This document shows positions 1 through 5,602 of a stretch of DNA of 11,259 nt, piece by piece. The stretch lies in NCBI GenBank assembly GCA_049585815.1, contig JBAVAR010000112.1, positions 1-11,259 on the forward strand. The letters are read 5' to 3'. The translations under genes and the position numbers were made by a program. The notes under the pieces are model-generated. The model was given only the letters and a program-made list of their open reading frames with translations. It was not told the DNA's origin and did not search any database. The stretch is from DATLSM01 sp049585815 (GTDB lineage Bacteria > Actinomycetota > Thermoleophilia > Solirubrobacterales > 70-9). The stretch's first letter is position 1, and every line of letters starts with the position of its first letter.

Positions 1-173
1 GCGTCAAGCTGCACCGCTGCCGCGACCTCGAGGACGCCGTTCGCCGCGCCGGCGCGGCGGCGCGGCGCGGTGAGGTCGTCCTGCTCTCGCCCGCCTGCGC
101 CAGCTTTGACTCCTTCCGCGACTTCGAAGAGCGCGGCGAGCGCTTCCGCCAGATCGTCGAGGCGCTGCGGTGA
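1..173 (+). CDS. murD: MurD, UDP-N-acetylmuramoyl-L-alanine--D-glutamate ligase (3' end only)
   Basis: Only the last 56 codons are present, read in frame from base 3 to a TGA at 171-173; the 5' part lies outside the window. The visible tail contains VLLSPACASFDSF followed by RDFEERGERF. This is the hallmark C-terminal segment of MurD, in the ligase domain that binds the substrate. MurD adds D-glutamate to UDP-MurNAc-L-alanine in the cytoplasm, using ATP. The stop codon overlaps the GTG start of ftsW (GTGA), so the two are probably translationally coupled. Position upstream of ftsW, murG and murC is the standard dcw order and supports the call. Nothing looks broken in the part that can be read. 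Confidence 0.93.
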   Translation, partial: VKLHRCRDLEDAVRRAGAAARRGEVVLLSPACASFDSFRDFEERGERFRQIVEALR

Positions 174-1498
174 GCGCCCGCGCCCTCGCCCTCCCTCGCC
201 TCGGTCAGGGTCGGGTGAAGCGGAAAAAGAAGAAGCGCTCGCGCGCCGCGGCGCCCTCGGCCGAGTACAACATGCTGCTCACCGCGACCCTCTGCCTGCT
301 TGCCTTCGGGGCGGTGATGGTCTTCTCCGCCAGCTCGACCACCGAGGTCCTCAGCAACGGCGGCCTCTCCAGCAGCGCCTACTACCTGAAGCGCACGCTG
401 ATGTTCGGCGCGGTCGGCCTGGTGATCATGCACCTGACGGCCCGCCACGGGCTGGCCCTGGTGCGCCGTCTCACCCCGGCGATCCTGGCCCTCTCCCTCT
501 TCCTCCTGCTCGCCGCGCTCGCGGTTGGATCAAGCGTCAACGGCGCCAGTCGCTGGATCGGTCCGGGTTCGCTTCAGCTGCAGCCCTCCGAGCTGGCCAA
601 GGTTGCCCTGATCCTCTACGGCGCCGACATCCTCGCCCGCAGGCCCAAGCGCGCACGCTCGATCGCCGGCTTCATGCCCTATCTGCTGATAACCGGCTTT
701 GCCTGCCTGCTGATTCTCCTCGAGCCCGACCTCGGCACCGCGATGGTCGTCGCCTTCGCCGTTGGCGCCACCTTGATCGCGGCCGGTGCCCGGCCCCGCG
801 ACCTGGGCCTGATCGCCCTCGCCCTCGGCTTTCTGGCGCTCTTGCTCACCCTGGTCGAGCCCTACCGGATGGCGCGTCTCACCGACTTCCTCAACCCCGG
901 GTCCGACACCTCCGGCGCCGGGTTCCAGGCCGCGCAGGCAAAGATCGCGATCGGCTCCGGTGGAATCTTTGGGGTGGGGATCGGCAACGGAGTCGGCAAG
1001 GCCTATTACCTACCGGAGGCCCACACCGACATGATCGCGGCGGTGATCGGTGAGGAGCTTGGTCTGATCGGGATTGTCGGCATCGTCGGGCTCTTCTCGC
1101 TGTTCGGTTACGCCGGACTGCGGGTGGCCCAGCGGGCGAAGGACAACTACAGCAAGCTGCTGGTCGCTGGCCTTACCTCGCTGATCCTGGCCCAAGCGAC
1201 GATCAACCTCTTTGCGGTGATGGGATTGGCGCCGCTGACCGGAGTGCCGCTGCCCTTCGTCTCTTATGGCAACAGCAGTCTGCTGGCGACGCTGTTTGCC
1301 GTCGGCCTGATCCTCAACGTCGCCCGCGGCGGGACCGCCGGCGCTGGCAAACTGCGCGTCGTCGAAGGCGGGCGTGCACCCGCGCGTGGAAGGAGTCGAT
1401 CTAACGGTGGCAAGAGCGCCCAGAGTCGTGGTGGCGGCGGGGGGAACCGCCGGTCACGTCGTGCCGGCCATGGCGGTCGCCGCCGAGCTTCGGGCTAG
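170..1498 (+). CDS. ftsW: FtsW, septal peptidoglycan glycosyltransferase (SEDS family)
   Basis: This 442-residue polytopic membrane protein polymerises lipid II at the septum, normally with a class B PBP. SEDS signatures are clear: SRWIGPGSLQLQPSELAK near residues 127-144, LEPDLGTA at 184-191, the stretch from QAAQAKIAIGSGG through LPEAHTDMIAAVIGEELG at 253-298, and PLTGVPLPFVSYGNSS at 355-370. About ten hydrophobic segments fit the family. The GTG start at 170 overlaps the murD stop (GTGA) and has GAGG at 159-162, 7 bases upstream; a GTG at 215 is a weaker alternative. The N-terminus is cytoplasmic-looking with a KRKKKKR run (17-23). After the last membrane segment (about residue 385) comes a Gly/Arg/Ser-rich, probably disordered tail. 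Its last 30 residues are encoded inside the start of murG. FtsW rather than RodA is chosen from the dcw context. Confidence 0.93.
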   Translation: MSARALALPRLGQGRVKRKKKKRSRAAAPSAEYNMLLTATLCLLAFGAVMVFSASSTTEVLSNGGLSSSAYYLKRTLMFGAVGLVIMHLTARHGLALVRRLTPAILALSLFLLLAALAVGSSVNGASRWIGPGSLQLQPSELAKVALILYGADILARRPKRARSIAGFMPYLLITGFACLLILLEPDLGTAMVVAFAVGATLIAAGARPRDLGLIALALGFLALLLTLVEPYRMARLTDFLNPGSDTSGAGFQAAQAKIAIGSGGIFGVGIGNGVGKAYYLPEAHTDMIAAVIGEELGLIGIVGIVGLFSLFGYAGLRVAQRAKDNYSKLLVAGLTSLILAQATINLFAVMGLAPLTGVPLPFVSYGNSSLLATLFAVGLILNVARGGTAGAGKLRVVEGGRAPARGRSRSNGGKSAQSRGGGGGNRRSRRAGHGGRRRASG

Positions 1499-2495
1499 CG
1501 GCGCCGAGGTCAGCTTCCTCGGCGCCCGCGGCCGGATCGAGGCCGAGCTCGCACCGGCGGCGGGGTATGAGATCGACCTGCTGCGGGTGCGTGGAATCGA
1601 CCGCCGCCACCCGCTGCGCGCGGCCCTCGCGATCGGCGAGGCACTCGCCGCCGTCGTTACCGCGAAGCGTCTGATCGCCCGCCGCGGAGCCGACGTCGTG
1701 CTCGGCGGCGGCGGCTTCGTCGCCGGTCCCGCGGGGTTGGCTGCGATCCTCTCAGGCATCCCCCTCCTTCTCACCGAGGCAGACAGTCACCTTGGTCTCG
1801 CCAACCGTCTGCTGGCCGCACGGGCGCGGCGGGTCTGCCTCGCGTTTGCGATCCCCGGCCGCGAGGGGGAGCGCTACCTGCTGACCGGGAGGCCGGTGCC
1901 CGGCGCCGTGCTGGAGGCCGAGCGCGGCGCGGCGCGGCGCCGGTTCGCGATCCCGGCTGAGGCCCGCTGCCTGCTCGTCATGGGGGGAAGCCAGGGGGCG
2001 CGCTCGATCAACCTGGCGGCAATCGAGGCTTTCGCCGAGCGCCCGGGTCGCGACTTTCACATCCTCCACCTCACCGGCCAGCGCGATTACGAATCGATCG
2101 AGCGTCGCCTGCGGGCGGCGCCTCACGGTGAGCGCTATGAGGTGCTTGCCTATGAGCCCGACCTCGGCGACGTCCTCGCCGCCTCTGACCTCGCGCTGGC
2201 GCGCTCGGGCGGCTCGATCTTCGAGCTGACCGCGGCCGGTCGGCCGGCGATTCTCGTTCCCTACCCGCACGCCACCGCCGCTCACCAGAGCGCCAACGCC
2301 GCCTGGATGCAGCGGGCGGGAGCGGCGCTGGTGATCCGCGATGAGGAGCTCAGCCCAGCAGGGTTGGCGGCGGAGGTTGGTGGCCTGCTCGATGACGGAG
2401 GGCGCCTGGCGGCGATGAGCCGAGCCTCGGCTGCCCTTGCCCGCCCCGACGCGGCGCGGCAGATCGCCGACGAGGTTCTGGCGGCGGCCCGATGA
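1407..2495 (+). CDS. murG: MurG, UDP-GlcNAc:lipid I N-acetylglucosaminyltransferase
   Basis: MurG transfers GlcNAc from UDP-GlcNAc to lipid I at the inner face of the membrane, giving lipid II. It is a GT-B fold enzyme of family GT28. The N-terminal glycine loop is GGTAGHVVPAMAVA (residues 12-25). The second glycine motif is VMGGSQGARSIN (191-202). The donor-site block is ARSGGSIFELTAAGRP (265-280) followed by AHQSANA (292-298). The 362-residue length is normal. I chose GTG 1407 because homology begins almost at once and AAGGAG lies at 1390-1395, 11 bases upstream; a GTG at 1374 would add 11 residues and put that Shine-Dalgarno inside the gene. The start lies 92 bases inside ftsW in a different frame. 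The acceptor-side block written HEQN in E. coli reads TEADSHLG (123-130) here. The stop overlaps the ATG of a minicistron. Confidence 0.93.
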   Translation: MARAPRVVVAAGGTAGHVVPAMAVAAELRASGAEVSFLGARGRIEAELAPAAGYEIDLLRVRGIDRRHPLRAALAIGEALAAVVTAKRLIARRGADVVLGGGGFVAGPAGLAAILSGIPLLLTEADSHLGLANRLLAARARRVCLAFAIPGREGERYLLTGRPVPGAVLEAERGAARRRFAIPAEARCLLVMGGSQGARSINLAAIEAFAERPGRDFHILHLTGQRDYESIERRLRAAPHGERYEVLAYEPDLGDVLAASDLALARSGGSIFELTAAGRPAILVPYPHATAAHQSANAAWMQRAGAALVIRDEELSPAGLAAEVGGLLDDGGRLAAMSRASAALARPDAARQIADEVLAAAR

Positions 2496-2554
2496 GGTCC
2501 GATTACCGGCCGTCTTCACCGGGCGGCAAGCGAGCACGGGTGAGGGGCCGGTGA
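2492..2554 (+). CDS. Twenty-codon minicistron linking murG to murC (probable coupling ORF)
   Basis: The ATG at 2492 overlaps the murG stop (ATGA at 2492-2495), and the TGA at 2552-2554 overlaps the murC start (GTGA at 2551-2554). The predicted peptide is 20 residues, begins MRSDYRPSS and is rich in Arg and Lys. I recognise no family. It has no Shine-Dalgarno of its own at useful spacing, so ribosomes finishing murG would have to reinitiate. The 55 bases between murG and murC are otherwise unexplained, and the only start codon in the murC frame there is GTG 2551. I infer that the ORF carries ribosomes across this gap and that the peptide itself may have no function. It could also be chance, since high-GC DNA is poor in stops. 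Confidence 0.35.
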   Translation: MRSDYRPSSPGGKRARVRGR

Positions 2555-3912
2555 GCGGCGGCTGGGCCTCCCGTCGGCTCCACTTCATCGGGATCGGCGG
2601 TGCCGGGATGAGCGGCCTGGCGCTTGTCTGCGCCCGGCGGGGGGCGATCGTCAGCGGCAGTGACCGGGCCGAGTCCGCAAATCTGGAGCGCCTGCGCGGC
2701 GCCGGGTTGGATCCTCAGGTGGGCCACGACGCGGCCAACCTGCCCGACGGGGCTGAGGTGGTGATCTCCACCGCGATAGGTGAGGACAATCCCGAGTTGG
2801 CGCTGGCCCGCGAGCGCGGCGTGCGGCCGATCAACCGCGGCGCGCTGCTCGCCGAGCTCTGCGCCGAAAAGCGGCTGATCGCCGTCGCCGGCACCCACGG
2901 CAAGACGACGACGACGGCGATGGTGGTCTGGGCGCTGCGCGCGATCGGTGCCGACCCCGCCTTCTTCGTCGGTGGCGAGGTCCTCGGCCTGGGGGAGGAT
3001 GGCGAGCCGGCCAATGCCGGTTGGGGGGAGGGCGAGTGGGTAATCGCTGAGGCGGATGAGAGCGACGCCAGCCTGCTCAGGCTGCGCCCCGAGATCGCTC
3101 TCATAACCAACATTGAGATGGACCACCACACCCGCTGGGGTTCGCTCGTCGAACTGCATCGTGCCTTCGCCCAGTTCCTTGCCGGCGCTGGCGGGGTGGT
3201 GCTGCCGGCCGATCGCGGTCTCGATGACCTGCTCGAGACGGGTCGTGCCTCGATCGGCGCAGGGAATGAGCGTGGCGAGGGGGATCGGGTCATCGGGCGA
3301 TTTGGCCTCGATCGGCCCGGGCCCCGGCAGCTGGGGCTGGCCCTTGCCGGGCAACACAACCTGCTCAACGCGCGCGCCGCCCTGGCCGTGATCGAGCTCG
3401 CCGGTTTTGATCTGGATCGCGCGGGCGCGGCGATCGCCGGCTTCGGCGGAGTGCGGCGGCGTCTTGAGTTCAAGGGTGAACACAACGGCGCCCGCGTATA
3501 TGACGACTACGCCCACCATCCGACCGAGGTGCGCGCCGCGCTCTCGGCCCTGCGCGAATCGAGTCCCTCGCGTCTGATCGCGGTCTTCCAGCCCCACCTC
3601 TACTCGCGCACCAAGGCACTCGCTGAGGACTTCGGCGCGGCCCTCTCGCTCGCCGACGAGGTGGCGGTGCTCGACGTCTACCCCGCCCGTGAGGAGCCGG
3701 TGGGGGAGCTGGCCGGGGTCAGCGGCCTGCGCGTCGCGCAGGCGACGGCGGAGCAGATCGGGGGCAAGTCGGTCTGGTGGCTGCCCGAGGCAGAGGGCGT
3801 CATCAGCGCACTCGGTCCGCGCCTGGCCCCGGGCCAGGTCCTGGTCACGATCGGCGCCGGTGATGTCTTCAAGCTCGGCGAGGAGCTGGTCGCAAACGGG
3901 GGGGGCCGATGA
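2551..3912 (+). CDS. murC: MurC, UDP-N-acetylmuramate--L-alanine ligase
   Basis: MurC is an ATP-dependent cytoplasmic ligase that adds L-alanine to UDP-MurNAc, the first residue of the stem peptide. The N-terminal nucleotide-sugar-binding domain starts with HFIGIGGAGMSGLA (11-24). The ATP P-loop is AGTHGKTTTTAM (113-124). Mur ligase central-domain motifs follow: ADESDASLL (168-176) and TNIEMDHH (186-193), then GQHNLLNA (267-274). The C-terminal domain has YDDYAHHPTEV (317-327), FQPHLYSRT (346-354) and TIGAGDV (433-439). At 453 residues it is full length. GTG 2551 is the only start between the murG stop and the first conserved motif, and AGG at 2543-2545 may serve as its Shine-Dalgarno. Its stop overlaps the murB start (ATGA). 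All expected motifs of an active enzyme are present. Confidence 0.95.
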   Translation: MSGGWASRRLHFIGIGGAGMSGLALVCARRGAIVSGSDRAESANLERLRGAGLDPQVGHDAANLPDGAEVVISTAIGEDNPELALARERGVRPINRGALLAELCAEKRLIAVAGTHGKTTTTAMVVWALRAIGADPAFFVGGEVLGLGEDGEPANAGWGEGEWVIAEADESDASLLRLRPEIALITNIEMDHHTRWGSLVELHRAFAQFLAGAGGVVLPADRGLDDLLETGRASIGAGNERGEGDRVIGRFGLDRPGPRQLGLALAGQHNLLNARAALAVIELAGFDLDRAGAAIAGFGGVRRRLEFKGEHNGARVYDDYAHHPTEVRAALSALRESSPSRLIAVFQPHLYSRTKALAEDFGAALSLADEVAVLDVYPAREEPVGELAGVSGLRVAQATAEQIGGKSVWWLPEAEGVISALGPRLAPGQVLVTIGAGDVFKLGEELVANGGGR

Positions 3913-4823
3913 GTTCCCCGCCAGCCGGTGCGCGGCCCGATTTTCCCCTCGCCCGCCTCACAACCGTGCGCACCGGCGGAGCGGCCGATTGGTTTGCCCG
4001 TCCCGCCAGCGCCGACGAGCTGCTCGGGCTGCTCAGCTGGGCGGCGCAGGAGGGCATCCCGGTAGGAACGATCGGGTCAGGATCGAACCTGCTGGTAGCC
4101 GACGATGGATTCCGGGGACTTGCGATCAAGCTTGACGGCGAGCTGGCTCGCATCGAGCGCGACGGCGATTGCATCCTCTGCGGCGGGGGTGCCCGCCTGC
4201 CCTCCGCCGCGGCCCGGGCGGCTGGCTGGGGTCTCGCGGGCCTTGAGTTTGGGATCAACATTCCCGGCAGCGTGGGAGGTGCGGTGAGAATGAACGCCAA
4301 CGCCTACGGCGGGCAGCTCGCCGAATCCCTCGAGTGGGTGGAGATCGCCACCTCCTCGGGCCTTGACCGGCGCACCCCCGGACAGCTTGGCTTCTCCTAC
4401 CGCAGCTCTGAGCTCGGCGCGGCGGAGGTCGTCTGCCGCGCTTCATTTCGGCTGCGCCCCGCCGCTCCCGCAGACCTCAAAGCGTCTTTGGCCCAGATGC
4501 GGGCAAGGCGTCGCGAGGTCCAGCCGGCGGGAATCAAGACTTTCGGCTCGACCTTCAAAAATCCCGGGGAGGAGCGGGCGGGTGGGCGCTCGGCCGGGCA
4601 GCTGCTGGAGGCGGCGGGCTGCCGCGGCCTGCGCCACGGCGGGGCCCGCTTCTCCGAGGTGCACGCCAACTTCGTCGAGAACCTCGGCGACGCCACCACA
4701 GCCGACGTCCTGGAGCTGATGGCAGAGGCCCGCCGGCGCGTCCACGAGTGCCTCGGGATCGAGCTGGAACCGGAGGTCCAGCTGCTGGGAGAGGTTGGCT
4801 GGCCCGGCGGCTGGGAACTGTGA
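3909..4823 (+). CDS. murB: MurB, UDP-N-acetylenolpyruvoylglucosamine reductase
   Basis: MurB is an FAD- and NADPH-dependent cytoplasmic reductase that converts UDP-GlcNAc-enolpyruvate to UDP-MurNAc. The FAD-binding region shows TVRTGGAADWF (19-29), IGSGSNLLVAD (55-65) and GINIPGSVGGAVRMNANAYG (115-134). The conserved FSYRSS is at 162-167. The catalytic serine is in GSTFKNP (213-219, Ser214), and the conserved glutamate is in LEPEV (286-290). The block HANFVENLG (252-260) belongs to the MurB C-terminal domain. The 304-residue length fits the shorter type II enzymes. ATG 3909 overlaps the murC stop and has a G-run at 3898-3905 just upstream. Its stop overlaps the GTG of the ftsQ-like gene, so the murC-murB-ftsQ stretch is one coupled unit. 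Confidence 0.94.
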   Translation: MSSPPAGARPDFPLARLTTVRTGGAADWFARPASADELLGLLSWAAQEGIPVGTIGSGSNLLVADDGFRGLAIKLDGELARIERDGDCILCGGGARLPSAAARAAGWGLAGLEFGINIPGSVGGAVRMNANAYGGQLAESLEWVEIATSSGLDRRTPGQLGFSYRSSELGAAEVVCRASFRLRPAAPADLKASLAQMRARRREVQPAGIKTFGSTFKNPGEERAGGRSAGQLLEAAGCRGLRHGGARFSEVHANFVENLGDATTADVLELMAEARRRVHECLGIELEPEVQLLGEVGWPGGWEL

Positions 4824-5347
4824 AAAGGCGCCTTGTGGTCGGGCTCCTCGCGCTCGCGGCGGCGCTGCTCGTCTACCAGCTTCTGGCCGGCAAGAGCCAG
4901 GTCAACTCCCGCCTGCTCCAGACCGCGCCGACCGCCGCGATCGACACCGCCTCTGGCTTCGTCGGCGTCTCGGCCCAGGGTGCCGTCCTCTCCTGGCAGC
5001 CGCCGCCGAAGGAATCCTCGCTGCCCCTGTTGCCCGTGAAGAGGCCCCCGGCGAGCGGTCGCCTCAGCGGCACCGCGCTCCAGCAGGCCCTCGTCCTCGG
5101 TGCCGCGCCCGCCGCCCTGCGGCCCCACCTGAAGAGCAGCAGCTACGGGTCAACGGGGGTGGACGTGCAGCTGCGGACCGGGGTGGTGCTGCGCTTTGGC
5201 GATGCCGGTGAAAGGGCGAGAAAGTGGCAGGCGGCCGCTGCTGTGCTCGCCGACCCCGCAGTCAGCGCTCTCGATTATGTGAACCTGAGTGTGCCCGGAC
5301 GGCCGGGGATCGGCGGCTCCGGCCACAGCCTGCCGCCGGTCCCCTGA
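4820..5347 (+). CDS. ftsQ: FtsQ/DivIB-like division protein, short, no evident POTRA domain
   Basis: FtsQ is a bitopic membrane protein that bridges early and late divisome proteins outside the membrane. This product is 175 residues, against roughly 250 or more for usual FtsQ. It has a basic start (KRR), one hydrophobic segment at about 5-23, and then only about 14 residues before sequence resembling the FtsQ beta domain: AAIDTASGFVGVSAQGAVLSW (39-59), LPLLP (68-72), VDVQLRTGVVLRFG (114-127), and KWQAAAAVLADPAVSALDYVN (135-155) ending in LSVPGRPG (156-163). The POTRA domain normally next to the membrane helix is not seen. GTG 4820 overlaps the murB stop (GTGA) with GGGAA close upstream. An ATG at 4748 would add 24 residues but overlap murB by 76 bases. 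The call rests on the C-terminal pattern and on position between murB and ftsZ. Confidence 0.72.
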   Translation: MKRRLVVGLLALAAALLVYQLLAGKSQVNSRLLQTAPTAAIDTASGFVGVSAQGAVLSWQPPPKESSLPLLPVKRPPASGRLSGTALQQALVLGAAPAALRPHLKSSSYGSTGVDVQLRTGVVLRFGDAGERARKWQAAAAVLADPAVSALDYVNLSVPGRPGIGGSGHSLPPVP

Positions 5348-5378
5348 TCCCTCAACCATGGGGTTAGACTGGGCAAAC

Positions 5379-5397
5379 CCTCAAGCTGGACTTGAGG
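5379..5397 (+). other. Perfect 7-bp hairpin downstream of ftsQ
   Basis: CCTCAAG (5379-5385) and CTTGAGG (5391-5397) are perfect inverted repeats around a 5-base loop, 31 bases after the ftsQ stop. No T-run follows, so it is not a classic intrinsic terminator. It could be a terminator without a T-run ending the dcw transcript, or part of a read-through leader. GGGTT (5361-5365) can alternatively pair with AACCC (5376-5380). Confidence 0.35.
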
Positions 5398-5426
5398 ATC
5401 GGCGCTGCAGGATGCCTCCCGGGCGT

Positions 5427-5455
5427 TTGACACTCGCGCTGGAATACCCTACGTT
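5427..5455 (+). promoter_or_regulatory. Sigma70-type promoter for ftsZ
   Basis: A perfect TTGACA (-35, 5427-5432) is followed after exactly 17 bases by TACGTT (-10, 5450-5455), which fits TANNNT. Transcription would start near 5461-5463 and leave a leader of about 140 bases before the ftsZ ATG. This is the best promoter match I see in the window, and it lies in the only long intergenic region. A second -10-like hexamer, TAGACT at 5365-5370, has no recognisable -35 and is not claimed. Confidence 0.65.
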
Positions 5456-5468
5456 GAGCGCAATTTCC

Positions 5469-5584
5469 AAGGTTCCATCGATCCTCAGAACCCTTGAGCA
5501 TCGCTGAAGCCTCGGACGGAAAAAAGGCTCAACTCAAATTCCAGTCCTCGCGGACTGGGCAGATACCGGCCCAAGATGGGCCGG
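5469..5584 (+). promoter_or_regulatory. Structured 5' leader of ftsZ mRNA with four successive stems
   Basis: Downstream of the predicted start site come four inverted repeats in order: GGTTC 5471-5475 with GAACC 5488-5492; TTGAGC 5494-5499 with GCTCAA 5527-5532; CCAGTCC 5541-5547 with GGACTGG 5552-5558 (loop TCGC); and CCGGCCC 5566-5572 with GGGCCGG 5578-5584 (loop AAGAT). The last ends 4 bases before GGAGA (5589-5593), the ftsZ Shine-Dalgarno. The two terminal stems are perfect. The first two are shorter and have larger loops. I infer a regulatory or stabilising leader RNA. I do not recognise it as a known riboswitch. Confidence 0.5.
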
Positions 5585-5602
5585 GCTTGGAGAAATCGGG
5601 AG

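Noticed and set aside
70..1053. Long plus-strand open frame inside ftsW
   Set aside because: It has no recognisable domain, is Arg/Pro-rich as expected for an off-frame reading of GC-rich DNA, and lies in another frame of murD/ftsW, whose homology is clear.
2503..3597. Antisense open frame of 364 codons opposite murC
   Set aside because: Shadow of a well-supported murC; no motifs, low-complexity composition.
5365..5370. Second -10-like hexamer TAGACT after ftsQ
   Set aside because: No -35 resemblance at 16-18 bases and no gene start at leaderless distance; it is also part of a possible stem.
5576..5602. Upstream ATG 5576 as the ftsZ start
   Set aside because: The codon lies in the loop of the 5566-5584 hairpin, has no good Shine-Dalgarno, and would add nine residues not typical of FtsZ; 5603 has GGAGA at 9 bases.
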